Shown in pieces: positions 1-7,761 of a DNA stretch of 11,166 nucleotides. This DNA comes from Pseudomonadota bacterium. Lineage in GTDB: Bacteria > Pseudomonadota > Alphaproteobacteria > Rhizobiales > Rhizobiaceae. Position 1 is the first letter of the stretch; every line of letters begins with the position of its first letter. The DNA is taken from NCBI GenBank assembly GCA_023416545.1, contig JAEZHO010000114.1, positions 1 through 11,166 of the forward strand. The letters run 5' to 3'. A program made the translations under genes and the position numbers. The notes below the pieces were generated by a model, which saw only the letters and a program-made list of their open reading frames with translations, searched no databases and was not told the DNA's origin.

Positions 1-12
1 GACGCCTGACGT

Positions 13-50
13 GAAACGGGAGGCGCCCCGACCGGCACGCCTCCCGTTTC
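13..50 (-). terminator. Hairpin terminator after the chemoreceptor gene
   Basis: A perfect 13-bp inverted repeat (GAAACGGGAGGCG at 13-25, pairing with 38-50) encloses a 12-base loop. It begins 22 bases past the stop codon of the leftward chemoreceptor gene. The stem is strong and GC-rich, but only three T residues follow it on either strand, so it is a weak match to the classic intrinsic terminator. It could work in both directions and also serve a rightward gene ending left of the window, which cannot be seen here. Confidence 0.7.
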
Positions 51-72
51 CGCATCTTGGGATTGTCCGCTA

Positions 73-2625
73 TCAGGCGGCGTAGGCGTCCCGGTTCTCG
101 CTGCCCGAGACAGCGGAATTGTCCAGCGAGCTGCCGGTCCGGAACCGGTCGATCTTATCGGTCAGCACCTCCACACGCCGGCGAAGGCCATGGATTTCGG
201 CATTGTTCTCCTCGACCATGGCCGCGTTCTGCTGGGTGATCAGTTCCACCTCGTGAACCGCCTGCGTGACCTGGCCGATTCCGGTCGACTGTTCGCCGGT
301 CGCGGCGGAAATGGCGGCGACCAATTTTCGGACATCCATGACATGCGTGATGATCTGGTTGAGCGCGCCGCCGGTCTGTTCGACGAGATGAACCCCGTTG
401 CTGACCTGGGTGGAGCTCGCCGAGATCAGCTCCTTGATCTCCTTTGCGGCTCCGGCGCAGCGCTGGGCGAGCTGCCGGACCTCCTGGGCGACGACCGCAA
501 AGCCCCGCCCGGCATCCCCGGCGCGCGCAGCTTCGACGCCGGCGTTGAGCGCCAGGAGATTGGTCTGGAAGGCAATCTCGTCGATCACGCCGATAATGGT
601 CGCGATCTTCTCCGAGGAGCGGCTGATCTCGTCCATCGCGCCGACCGCCCGCGAAACCACCTCGCCTGAACGGACGGCGAACTCCTCCGTCTCGTTGACG
701 GACGTCGCAGTCTGCCTCGCGCTGTCGGCCGTAGACCTCACCAGATCGCTGAGGTGCCGCAGCGCCCGCGAACTCTCTTCCAGGGCGGAAGCCTGCTGTT
801 CCGTCCGGCGGGCCAGATCGTCGGCCGATGTTGCGAGATTACCGGTGCCAACGTTGATCTCGCCCGTCGTCGCGCGCACGTCGTCCAGCGTCGCCCGCAA
901 TGTTGCCACCGCTGTGTTGTAGGTGCGGGCCATCGGAACGAAGTCGCTGGCGAGGTTCTCGTCCATGCTCCGCTCCAGATTTCCCTCCGAAAGCTGGTTG
1001 AGGGCCTCGGAAAGCGCCGTCAGCGCCGAATGCTGCTCCGCCGCTATCCGCGCACGCTCCTCGGCCCGGCGCGCTGATTCCGCGCTCGTCTGTTCGCGTG
1101 CCGCCGCGGCGTCCTGTTCGAGCCGGATGTTTTCGAGCGCGGCGTCCCGGAAGACGGTCACGGAGCGAACCATGTCGCCGATCTCGTCGCCCCGTTCGCG
1201 GCCCTCGATGCTGACGGCAAGATCTCCTTCGGCGAGCCGCTTCATCACGTCGGTCACGCGACGGAGCGACCCCCGCAACGTCTCCACCAGCATCAGGCCG
1301 CCGACGATTGCGAGAAGGGTACCGACGACCATGGCGACGACCGAGAGGTTCGCGGACCGCTCGCTGTCTTCCTTCCCGACTTCCTGGGCCTGCGCAATGA
1401 AACCCTGAAGGCCGGCAACACCGTGCGAAAGTGTCGCCGAGGCGTTTGCTCGCGCGGCGCTCCATTCCTGCTCGATCGCCAGCATCTCGGCGGACGCGCG
1501 CTCCAGCGCGGCGAGAGGCTGTTCAAGATCGTTCGCAAATCCGCTCATCGCGCCGTTGTTGCTTCCCAGATTGGCAATCTGGAGACTGGAGGCTCGCAGG
1601 GCAGCCGTATCCTTGAGGACCGCCTGCCGGGCTTCCTCGCTCAGCTGCGACTGCAGCCGCTCCATATGAAGTTGCAGCGAATCTCCGAGCGCAAGCGCGG
1701 TCTCGACCTGGACGAGCAGCGTCTTGAGCGTCGTGACGTCGCCCTCCAGTGTTGCAAAGCGTTCGGCCGCATCGCCTGACGTCTTCAGGACGTTCTGCTG
1801 TAGTTCGCTCTGGAAGCGCAGGAAGCCGCTGGCGGCGACGCGCAGGCTCTGTGCCTTCTCGGGAGCCGCTGTCTCTGCCCTGGCGATCTTCAGAAGGTTC
1901 TCGGCCCCTTCCCGGATCGGCGCGAACCCCTGCATGACCTTGTCGTTGACCATCGGCGTCAACGGTTCGAATGCCGCCAGCAGGGCCTCCGCCTGCACTT
2001 CGGCAGCCTTGGCGGTACCCTCGTCGGAACTGGCATTCCGCACTGCATTCCTGAGATTGTCGATCCGCTCGGCAATGGACTTGTAGGCAAAGGATTCAAA
2101 CAGCGCGGCCTTGGCAAATCGTTCCTGGCCCTCGAACTTCTTGCGCAGGTTGCCGAGGCGTTGCTCGACCGTCGCCGACAGGCTCTTGATCGAGTCGAGA
2201 TGACCGCTGATCTCCGCACGGTTGGCGTCGCGCTGTTGCTTGACGTCCCAGAGTTCCCCGGTCCGCAGTCGCATGGCCGGCGCCAGCTTCGCCACGACGT
2301 CGATCCGTTGCCTGTCCTCTTCGCTGGCGAGCAACCCGTCGAGGACCTGGACCCCTTTTTCCTGTCTGTCGATCCCCTGCCCCAGCGCCGCGAGCGTTGC
2401 CTCGTCCGGCCGCTCGCTGAAATCCTGGAGCACGGACTGGAGATGATCGAAATCGGCAATGTTCTCGATCGTCGCGCGGGTCACCGTCATGTGCCCGTTC
2501 AACATATTCGCCGTGTAGTAACCCGCCAGACCAACGCCGGCGATCAGAAGCACAAGCGGCACGACGAAAAGCAGGACCTTGGTCACAATCCTGCGGCTCT
2601 GAAGAATTCTGTCGATAAAGGACAT
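73..2625 (-). CDS. Methyl-accepting chemotaxis protein with large periplasmic sensor region
   Basis: Transmembrane chemoreceptor of 850 residues that would signal through CheW and the CheA kinase to the flagellar motor. The first membrane helix is at about residues 14-36 and the second at about 424-447. The roughly 380 residues between them should lie in the periplasm and look entirely helical and coiled-coil-like. This resembles the helical bimodular (HBM) type of sensor but is longer than the usual ~250 residues. A HAMP domain follows (about 442-495, with the RLAEGDL and DEIGDM segments), then a second HAMP-like segment (about 535-586, QLSEGNL). The cytoplasmic signalling hairpin spans about 590-825, with the conserved tip EIAFQTNLLALNAGVEAARAG at 683-703. 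Glu/Gln-rich stretches near 609-622 and 778-790 are candidate methylation sites. The protein ends in DAYAA, with no C-terminal CheR-binding pentapeptide of the NWETF type. The ATG at 2625 has only a weak GGGG ribosome-binding site. The ligand cannot be predicted. The family call is very sure. Confidence 0.96.
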   Translation of the reverse strand: MSFIDRILQSRRIVTKVLLFVVPLVLLIAGVGLAGYYTANMLNGHMTVTRATIENIADFDHLQSVLQDFSERPDEATLAALGQGIDRQEKGVQVLDGLLASEEDRQRIDVVAKLAPAMRLRTGELWDVKQQRDANRAEISGHLDSIKSLSATVEQRLGNLRKKFEGQERFAKAALFESFAYKSIAERIDNLRNAVRNASSDEGTAKAAEVQAEALLAAFEPLTPMVNDKVMQGFAPIREGAENLLKIARAETAAPEKAQSLRVAASGFLRFQSELQQNVLKTSGDAAERFATLEGDVTTLKTLLVQVETALALGDSLQLHMERLQSQLSEEARQAVLKDTAALRASSLQIANLGSNNGAMSGFANDLEQPLAALERASAEMLAIEQEWSAARANASATLSHGVAGLQGFIAQAQEVGKEDSERSANLSVVAMVVGTLLAIVGGLMLVETLRGSLRRVTDVMKRLAEGDLAVSIEGRERGDEIGDMVRSVTVFRDAALENIRLEQDAAAAREQTSAESARRAEERARIAAEQHSALTALSEALNQLSEGNLERSMDENLASDFVPMARTYNTAVATLRATLDDVRATTGEINVGTGNLATSADDLARRTEQQASALEESSRALRHLSDLVRSTADSARQTATSVNETEEFAVRSGEVVSRAVGAMDEISRSSEKIATIIGVIDEIAFQTNLLALNAGVEAARAGDAGRGFAVVAQEVRQLAQRCAGAAKEIKELISASSTQVSNGVHLVEQTGGALNQIITHVMDVRKLVAAISAATGEQSTGIGQVTQAVHEVELITQQNAAMVEENNAEIHGLRRRVEVLTDKIDRFRTGSSLDNSAVSGSENRDAYAA

Positions 2626-2887
2626 GCGGACCCCGATGAAAAATTCTGCCCACGCTGCTTGAACATTTGCAGGGCGGCTGGCCGAAGTTCCCGCGTCATG
2701 CCGGATGGCGACACACTTAGCGATATCTCTTGAACAAGGGTTAACCGGCGATCGACAAATTCGCCCGGGGCAGAATTGGTAAGATAGCTAGCAGATCCGG
2801 GCCGTTGCGTACGCTTCCGACCTCAACTGGTCTGGCCGCAGGCCGGTCGCTGCCCTAGAACACATGGTTGCATTTGAAGGAATCGTC
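2626..2887. promoter_or_regulatory. Divergent promoter region between chemoreceptor and EamA permease genes
   Basis: This non-coding stretch separates the leftward chemoreceptor gene from the rightward permease gene and must carry promoters for both. I see no convincing -35/-10 pair in either direction. It contains a TTGA-N7-TTAA element (2730-2744), a 10-bp inverted repeat (AATTCTGCCC at 2642-2651 and GGGCAGAATT at 2768-2777), two direct copies of CTTGAACA (2658-2665 and 2729-2736) and a short palindrome GCGTACGC (2807-2814). No small gene with a credible start and ribosome-binding site is visible. Confidence 0.6.
2730..2744. promoter_or_regulatory. CtrA-like binding site (TTGA-N7-TTAA)
   Basis: On the minus strand this reads TTAA-N7-TCAA, one base off the alphaproteobacterial CtrA consensus TTAA-N7-TTAA. 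The first half is followed by CC, as in the common extended form TTAACC. It lies about 105 bases upstream of the chemoreceptor start and about 145 upstream of the permease start. CtrA controls motility genes directly or indirectly in many alphaproteobacteria, so the position upstream of a chemoreceptor is reasonable. One degenerate site in an intergenic region can arise by chance. Confidence 0.3.
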
Positions 2888-3823
2888 ATGGCATCCCCCG
2901 AGAATTCAAGAGGCGCTCTCTACATGTCCCTCGCCATGGCCTCATTTACACTCAACGATGCCCTCGTAAAGTTCGCCACGTCTTCCCTCAGCGTCGCCCA
3001 GATCATGACGGTGCGCGGCGTCATGACGACTGTTCTGGTCTATTTCGTAGCCCGCCGGCTGGGCGCCCTCCGTCCGCTTTCAGTCATGCTGCAGCCCCTC
3101 ATCCTCCTGCGGACCTTTTTCGAGATCGGCGCGACGCTCACCTTCATCAGCGCGCTGGCGCGGATCGACTTCGCCAATGTCTCCTCGATCATGCAGTCTC
3201 TTCCGCTCGCCGTGACGCTCGGCGCCGCGATCTTCTTGAGGGAACCTGTCGGCTGGAGACGCTGGGCCGCAATCCTCGTCGGCCTCTTCGGCGTCCTCGT
3301 CATCCTGCGTCCGACGGCGGAAGGGTTCGTGCCGGCCTCCCTCATGGTGATCGCGGCGGTCTTCTTCACCTCCGGCCGGGATCTCGTCACCCGGCGCATC
3401 GTCGCCGACGTTCCCTCGCTGACCATCACCCTCTTCACGGCGGGTGCAAATACGGTGGTCGGCGCCTTGCTGATCGCCCCCATGGGCGGCTGGCAGCCGC
3501 TCACCTGGGATAACTTCCTGCCCCTGGTGATCGCCGCCCTGCTCGTCTTCGCGGGGTACCAGGCGGTGATCATGGCGATGAGAACGGGAGAAATCTCCTT
3601 CGTCGCGCCTTTCCGCTATACGAGCCTGATCTGGGCCCTCGTCCTCGGAGTGCTGCTGTTCGGAGAGCGCCCTGATGCCTTCGTCTATATCGGCGCGGCG
3701 ATCATCATCGCGTCGGGCCTCTACAGCTTCTATCGCGAGGGCGAGCGACGTCGCACTCAGGTACCGGCGGACGACCGGCCGGTCCAGCAGGGGCGGACAA
3801 TACCGATGAAGGATGGCAACTGA
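2888..3823 (+). CDS. EamA/DMT-family membrane permease
   Basis: Inner-membrane protein of 311 residues in the drug/metabolite transporter superfamily, built from two EamA repeats of about five helices each (about residues 8-133 and 145-280). The end of the first repeat is typical (FLREP followed by a glycine-rich helix ending in ILRP), and the second ends in LLFGERP followed by the last helix. A basic, polar cytoplasmic tail follows from about residue 280. The substrate cannot be read from the sequence; relatives export metabolites, amino acids or toxic compounds. The ATG at 2888 is chosen because AAGGA sits six bases upstream. An in-frame ATG at 2864 would add eight residues but has no ribosome-binding site. 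It is the first gene of a rightward cluster, and its stop codon overlaps or nearly touches the next gene. Confidence 0.9.
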   Translation: MASPENSRGALYMSLAMASFTLNDALVKFATSSLSVAQIMTVRGVMTTVLVYFVARRLGALRPLSVMLQPLILLRTFFEIGATLTFISALARIDFANVSSIMQSLPLAVTLGAAIFLREPVGWRRWAAILVGLFGVLVILRPTAEGFVPASLMVIAAVFFTSGRDLVTRRIVADVPSLTITLFTAGANTVVGALLIAPMGGWQPLTWDNFLPLVIAALLVFAGYQAVIMAMRTGEISFVAPFRYTSLIWALVLGVLLFGERPDAFVYIGAAIIIASGLYSFYREGERRRTQVPADDRPVQQGRTIPMKDGN

Positions 3824-5051
3824 CGTGGGCATGGCACGCTTTCTGGACAACACTACTCCACCGCATATCGCAACCCTGGTGCTGGTCGCCGGCCTCGCCG
3901 CAATGTCTATGAACATCTTCCTTCCGTCGCTGGCGACGATGGCCGAGTATTTCGACACGAGCTATACGGTGATGCAATTTGCCGTCTCCGGCTATCTCGC
4001 CGGCACGGCAGCCATCCAGCTCGCGATCGGCCCCCTCTCCGATCTCTTCGGGCGGCGACCTGTCATGATGGGTGGCATCGTGCTTCTCCTCGCCGGCACG
4101 CTCATTTGCATGTTCGCGCCCAATATCACCGTCTTCATGATCGGCCGCCTGATGCAGACGGGCGTGGTGACTGGGATCGTGCTGTCGCGCGCCATCGTGC
4201 GTGACATGGTGCCCCTGGAGGAAGCAGCCTCCATGATCGGCTACGTGACCATGGGGATGTCGGTGGTTCCGATGATTGCACCGACGCTCGGCGGGATCCT
4301 GGACGGGCTGTTCGGCTGGCAGGCGAGCTTCATGGCGATGTTCCTCGCCGGCCTTGCGGTGCTCCTCGTCGTCTGGCGCGATCTCGGCGAGACCAACCGG
4401 GCAAAGTCCGCAAGCTTCCGCGAACAGTTTCGCACCTGGCCTCAGTTGCTGCGATCGCGCCGCTTCTGGGGATACACGCTGACCGCCACCTTCTCCTCGG
4501 GCGTCTTCTTCAGCTTTCTCGGCGGCGCCCCCTTCATCGGCAGCGTCATCCTGATGCTGACGCCGTCCACGCTCGGGCTCTACTTCTTCACCATCGCCGC
4601 CGGTTACATGCTCGGCAATTACCTGTCGGGACGCTATGCGCGCAGGTTCGGGATCGGACCGATGATGTTGTCCGGGAATATCGTCAATGCCGTCGGCATC
4701 GGATTGGCGTTTGCGTTTGCGCTCGCAGGCGTCGTCCATCCTTTCGCGTTCTTCGGTCCGCTTTCGCTGATCGGCATCGGCAACGGACTGACCCTTCCGA
4801 GCGCCAATGCCGGCATGGTCAGCGTGCGGCCCCACCTTGCGGGCTCCGCCTCCGGCCTGGGGGGCGCCATCACGCTGGGCGGCGGGGCAGCGCTTTCCAT
4901 TCTGGCGAGTTCCGTCCTGACACCGGACACCGGCACCATGCCTCTCCTCGCTGTCATGGGTGCCACGACGGTGCTTGCCCTCGCCGCCACGGAATACGTG
5001 CGCTGGATCGATCGCCGCGAGGGGGCGCTGTGCAGCGGAGGCGATCGATGA
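3813..5051 (+). CDS. Bcr/CflA-type MFS drug-efflux transporter
   Basis: Major facilitator protein of about 412 residues with roughly 12 membrane helices, most like the Bcr/CflA drug:proton antiporter group. Visible motifs are the helix 2-3 loop GPLSDLFGRRP (residues 73-83), the helix 4 segment GRLMQ followed by SRAIVRD (111-131), and the helix 5 antiporter-like motif ending in APTLGG (156-161). It probably exports hydrophobic toxic compounds or drugs using the proton gradient; the substrate is unknown. The start is uncertain. The ATG at 3813 overlaps the permease gene by 11 bases and has AAGG directly against it. The ATG at 3831 gives a start at MARFLDN and lies seven bases after the permease stop, but has no clear ribosome-binding site. 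The stop overlaps the mobA start (ATGA). Pairing with an EamA permease suggests a shared transport or resistance role, which is inference. Confidence 0.92.
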   Translation: MATDVGMARFLDNTTPPHIATLVLVAGLAAMSMNIFLPSLATMAEYFDTSYTVMQFAVSGYLAGTAAIQLAIGPLSDLFGRRPVMMGGIVLLLAGTLICMFAPNITVFMIGRLMQTGVVTGIVLSRAIVRDMVPLEEAASMIGYVTMGMSVVPMIAPTLGGILDGLFGWQASFMAMFLAGLAVLLVVWRDLGETNRAKSASFREQFRTWPQLLRSRRFWGYTLTATFSSGVFFSFLGGAPFIGSVILMLTPSTLGLYFFTIAAGYMLGNYLSGRYARRFGIGPMMLSGNIVNAVGIGLAFAFALAGVVHPFAFFGPLSLIGIGNGLTLPSANAGMVSVRPHLAGSASGLGGAITLGGGAALSILASSVLTPDTGTMPLLAVMGATTVLALAATEYVRWIDRREGALCSGGDR

Positions 5052-5671
5052 CGACGCTGCTCCCGCCCGCACTGATCCTCGCCGGTGGGCGGTCGAGCCG
5101 GATGGGCACCGACAAGGCCTCTCTTCCCTTCGGCTCCCGCACACTTCTCACTCGCGTCCTGGAGCGGCTGGAGCCGCAGGCCTCGGAGGTCGCGGTCAAC
5201 GCCCCCGCCTCGCTGCAACTGCCGCCCGGCGTCCGCCGCGTGCCCGACACCCTGCCCGACCAGCCGGGACCGCTCGCCGGCGTTCTGGCCGGAATTAGAG
5301 ACGCGGCAGGTCGCGGATCGGCTGCCACGCATCTCCTGACCGTTCCCTCGGACGCACCGTTCTTTCCGTCCGACCTTACGCGCCGCCTCATGTCGGCGAC
5401 GACGGACCCGGACGCGGTTGCCATCGCGTCGTCCGCACAACGGAGCCATCCCGTCTTCGGCCTCTGGCCACTGTCGCTCGCCAACGACCTGGAGGACTGG
5501 CTGGCCGACGGCCGGAACCGGAGGATGTTTTCCTTTCTCGAACGTCACCGTGTAGTGACCGTTGAATGGGATTTGATATCCACGGACATCGGACCGGTCG
5601 ATCCGTTCATGAACCTCAACACGCCGGCAGACCTTGAAGCCGCTCGTCGTTTTCTGGGGATAGTGCCGTGA
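5048..5671 (+). CDS. mobA: Molybdenum cofactor guanylyltransferase
   Basis: Cytoplasmic enzyme that transfers GMP from GTP to molybdopterin-bound molybdenum, giving the guanine dinucleotide cofactor used by DMSO-reductase-family enzymes such as nitrate reductases and formate dehydrogenases. The 207-residue length is normal. The nucleotide-binding signature LAGGRSSRMGTDKA is at residues 11-24. DQPGPLAG (71-78) and VPSDAPFF (99-106) follow, with Asp102 the expected metal-binding residue, and the late motif FMNLNTPADL matches the family's FxNINTPEDL. The ATG at 5048 is preceded by GGAGG at a spacing of six bases. An upstream in-frame GTG at 5030 is less likely. The start overlaps the transporter stop (ATGA) and the stop overlaps the mobB start (GTGA), so the genes are probably translationally coupled. 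Confidence 0.95.
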   Translation: MTTLLPPALILAGGRSSRMGTDKASLPFGSRTLLTRVLERLEPQASEVAVNAPASLQLPPGVRRVPDTLPDQPGPLAGVLAGIRDAAGRGSAATHLLTVPSDAPFFPSDLTRRLMSATTDPDAVAIASSAQRSHPVFGLWPLSLANDLEDWLADGRNRRMFSFLERHRVVTVEWDLISTDIGPVDPFMNLNTPADLEAARRFLGIVP

Positions 5672-6186
5672 CCCCTCCCCGCGTCTTCGGAATTGCCGGC
5701 TGGAAGAACTCCGGCAAGACGGGCCTTGCCGTCCGTCTGGTCGAGGAGTTTACGCGGCGGGGCTACCGGATCTCGACCATCAAACACGCCCACCACGATT
5801 TCGACATCGACAAGGTCGGCGCCGACAGCTATCGCCACCGCCAGGCCGGCGCCCATGAAGTGGCACTGGTCTCGGGAACGCGGTTTGCCATCATGCACGA
5901 ACTGAGAGGTGAACCGGAGCCGCCGTTCGAGGAGATCCTCGCGCGCCTTGCCCCGTGCGACCTCGTGCTGATCGAAGGTTACAAGCGTGAACCCGTCCCG
6001 AAGATCGAGGCGCGACGCCGGGAGGCGAAAAGCCGAGAGCCGCTTGCCCCGGGCGACCCGCACATCGTCGCCATCGCAGCCGACCATGAGGTCGCGGACA
6101 CGGCCCTTCCCGTCTTCGATCTCGACGATACGAGCGCCATCGCGGATTTCGTCGCCGCGGCCACCGGCCTGCCGCCAAGAGCGTAG
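5668..6186 (+). CDS. mobB: Molybdopterin-guanine dinucleotide biosynthesis adaptor protein
   Basis: GTP-binding P-loop protein of 172 residues that assists MobA in forming the guanine dinucleotide form of the molybdenum cofactor. In E. coli it is helpful but not essential. The Walker A loop GWKNSGKT is at residues 11-18. The family hallmark IKHAHHDFDIDKVGADSYRH follows the next strand, and a Walker B-like strand DLVLIEGYK precedes KIEARR. The GTG start at 5668 is supported by GGGGA seven bases upstream and by the four-base GTGA overlap with the mobA stop. No other GTG or ATG fits the conserved N-terminus. It is the last gene of the cluster, and the shared terminator starts five bases after its stop codon. 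Confidence 0.95.
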   Translation: MTPPRVFGIAGWKNSGKTGLAVRLVEEFTRRGYRISTIKHAHHDFDIDKVGADSYRHRQAGAHEVALVSGTRFAIMHELRGEPEPPFEEILARLAPCDLVLIEGYKREPVPKIEARRREAKSREPLAPGDPHIVAIAADHEVADTALPVFDLDDTSAIADFVAAATGLPPRA

Positions 6187-6190
6187 CGCA

Positions 6191-6234
6191 ACGAAAAAGG
6201 CCGGCGTCCGACGAGGATGACCGGCCTTTTTCGT
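6191..6234. terminator. Bidirectional intrinsic terminator between mobB and aroG
   Basis: A perfect 14-bp inverted repeat (ACGAAAAAGGCCGG at 6191-6204, pairing with 6221-6234) encloses a 16-base loop. The inner loop can extend the stem by five more pairs (6205-6209 with 6215-6219, including one G-U). The A-run on the left and T-run on the right give a U5 tract after the GC stem on both strands. It sits between two converging genes, the mobB stop at 6186 and the aroG stop at 6251, and so can end both transcripts. Confidence 0.93.
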
Positions 6235-6250
6235 GGTTCATTCGGCAAGG

Positions 6251-7624
6251 TCAGCCGTTCACGACCATCCGCTTCTCGTCGCGGCCCGTCTTCATCCGCT
6301 CGGCGAGCAGGAAGGCGAGCTCAAGCGCCTGATCGGCGTTCAGGCGGGGATCGCAATGGGTATGGTAGCGATCCTGCAGGTCGCCGGCGGAGACCGCCCG
6401 CGCGCCGCCGGTGCATTCGGTAACGTCCTTGCCGGTCATCTCAACATGGATGCCGCCCGGATGCGTTCCTTCCGCACGATGGATCTGGAAGAAGCTCTCG
6501 ACCTCCGACAGGACCCGGTCGAACGGCCGTGTCTTGTAGTTGTTGAGCGTGATCGTGTTGCCGTGCATGGGGTCGCAAGACCAGACAACCTTGCGGCCTT
6601 CACGCTCGACGGCGCGGATCAGCTTCGGCAGGTGGTCGGCGACCTTGTCATGGCCGAACCGGCAGATCAGCGTCAGGCGGCCGGCCTCGTTCGCCGGGTT
6701 CAGCGCGTCGATCAGTTCCAGCAGATTGTCCGGCTGGAGCGAGGGGCCGCACTTCAGGCCGATCGGGTTCTTGATGCCGCGGCAGTACTCCACATGCGCG
6801 TGATCCGCCTGACGGGTCCGGTCGCCGATCCAGATCATGTGGCCGGAGGTGGCGTACCAGTCGCCGGAGGTGGAATCGACGCGTGTGAGCGCCTCTTCGT
6901 AGCCGAGCAGCAGGGCCTCGTGGCTGGTGAAGAAATCCGTTTCACGCAGGCTCGGATTGTTGTCGGCGCTGATGCCGATGGCCTTCATGAAGTCCATCGT
7001 TTCGCTGATGCGGTCCGCAAGCTTCTTGTAGCGCTCGCCCTGCGGCGAATCCTTCACGAAGCCCAGCATCCACTGGTGGACGTTTTCGAGGTTGGCGTAG
7101 CCGCCCATCGCGAACGCCCGCAGCAGGTTCAGCGTTGCGGCCGACTGACGGTATGCCATGAGCTGCCGCTCGGGATTGGGGATGCGGGCCTCGGGGTTGA
7201 ACTCGATGCCGTTGATGATGTCGCCGCGGTAGCTCGGCAGCTCGACGTCACCCTGCTTCTCGATGTTGGAGGAACGCGGCTTGGCGAACTGGCCGGCGAT
7301 ACGGCCGACCTTCACCACCGGTTGCTGTGCCCCGAAGGTCAGCACGACCGCCATCTGCAGGAAGGCCCGGAAGAAGTCGCGGATCGTGTCCGCCCCGTGC
7401 TCCATGAAGCTTTCGGCGCAGTCGCCGCCCTGCAGTAGGAAGCCGTTGCCTTCCGCCACGTTGGCGAGGTGCTTTTTCAGGCGACGGGCCTCACCGGCGA
7501 AGACCAGCGGCGGAAAGCTGGCAAGCTGGGCTTCCGTCGCGGCCAGTGCCGCGGCGTCCGGATAATCCGGGACCTGCTGGATCGGTTTCTGCCGCCACGT
7601 GGTCGGGGTCCAGTTCTGTGCCAT
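6251..7624 (-). CDS. aroG: Class II 3-deoxy-7-phosphoheptulonate (DAHP) synthase
   Basis: Cytoplasmic enzyme that condenses phosphoenolpyruvate with erythrose 4-phosphate to give DAHP, the first step of the shikimate pathway to aromatic amino acids. It is the class II (plant/actinobacterial/rhizobial) type, not the E. coli AroF/G/H type. At 457 residues it is close to the M. tuberculosis enzyme. Expected metal ligands are visible: Cys69 in QGGDCAESF, His354 in CDPMHGNT, Glu395 in HVEMTGKD and Asp425 in CDPRLN. Substrate-binding segments GLKCGPS and RFGHDK are intact. The ATG at 7624 is chosen because AGGTG lies six bases upstream. An in-frame GTG at 7633 would add three residues but is itself part of that ribosome-binding site. 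The gene follows gor after a 137-base gap and faces mobB across a shared terminator. The symbol follows rhizobial usage. How feedback inhibition works cannot be read. Confidence 0.96.
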   Translation of the reverse strand: MAQNWTPTTWRQKPIQQVPDYPDAAALAATEAQLASFPPLVFAGEARRLKKHLANVAEGNGFLLQGGDCAESFMEHGADTIRDFFRAFLQMAVVLTFGAQQPVVKVGRIAGQFAKPRSSNIEKQGDVELPSYRGDIINGIEFNPEARIPNPERQLMAYRQSAATLNLLRAFAMGGYANLENVHQWMLGFVKDSPQGERYKKLADRISETMDFMKAIGISADNNPSLRETDFFTSHEALLLGYEEALTRVDSTSGDWYATSGHMIWIGDRTRQADHAHVEYCRGIKNPIGLKCGPSLQPDNLLELIDALNPANEAGRLTLICRFGHDKVADHLPKLIRAVEREGRKVVWSCDPMHGNTITLNNYKTRPFDRVLSEVESFFQIHRAEGTHPGGIHVEMTGKDVTECTGGARAVSAGDLQDRYHTHCDPRLNADQALELAFLLAERMKTGRDEKRMVVNG

Positions 7625-7761
7625 GTCGTTCACCTGTTATCGCCGTGGCCGGGGCCGGCTTTCGTTCTCGATTTTGCCGCGGCTTATAAACCTTCTGCCT
7701 CTTCTTGCCTAGCGCCTTAGGCGCCACCGTTGCGGGCGACAGCCGGCTACCGGCCGGGAGG
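7625..7761 (-). promoter_or_regulatory. aroG upstream region with two small hairpins
   Basis: The gap between the gor stop and the aroG start should hold the aroG promoter. Read leftward there is a TATAAG hexamer (plus-strand 7683-7688), but no good -35 element 16-18 bases before it. Two short GC hairpins are present: GCCGG-CTA-CCGGC (7742-7754), just after the gor stop, and GCGCC-TTA-GGCGC (7712-7724). Neither is followed by a T-run on the minus strand, so neither is a clear intrinsic terminator for gor. I see no leader peptide rich in Phe, Tyr or Trp codons that would suggest attenuation. Confidence 0.4.

Noticed and set aside
2818..2850. Short palindromic GGCC-GCA-GGCC element before the EamA gene, considered as an operator or terminator
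   Set aside because: A four-base GC stem with no T-run is expected by chance in DNA this GC-rich.
3705..5144. A 479-codon minus-strand open frame opposite the MFS gene
   Set aside because: The product is rich in Arg, His, Glu and Gly with no domain, and it mirrors a membrane-protein gene. It is a coding shadow.
6233..7438. A 401-codon plus-strand open frame opposite aroG
   Set aside because: It is antisense to a fully conserved DAHP synthase and spans its terminator. The composition is typical of a reverse-strand shadow.
7491..7727. A short basic open frame (GTG start) upstream of and overlapping aroG, considered as a leader peptide
   Set aside because: It has no cluster of aromatic amino acid codons, no ribosome-binding site, and it runs deep into aroG out of frame.
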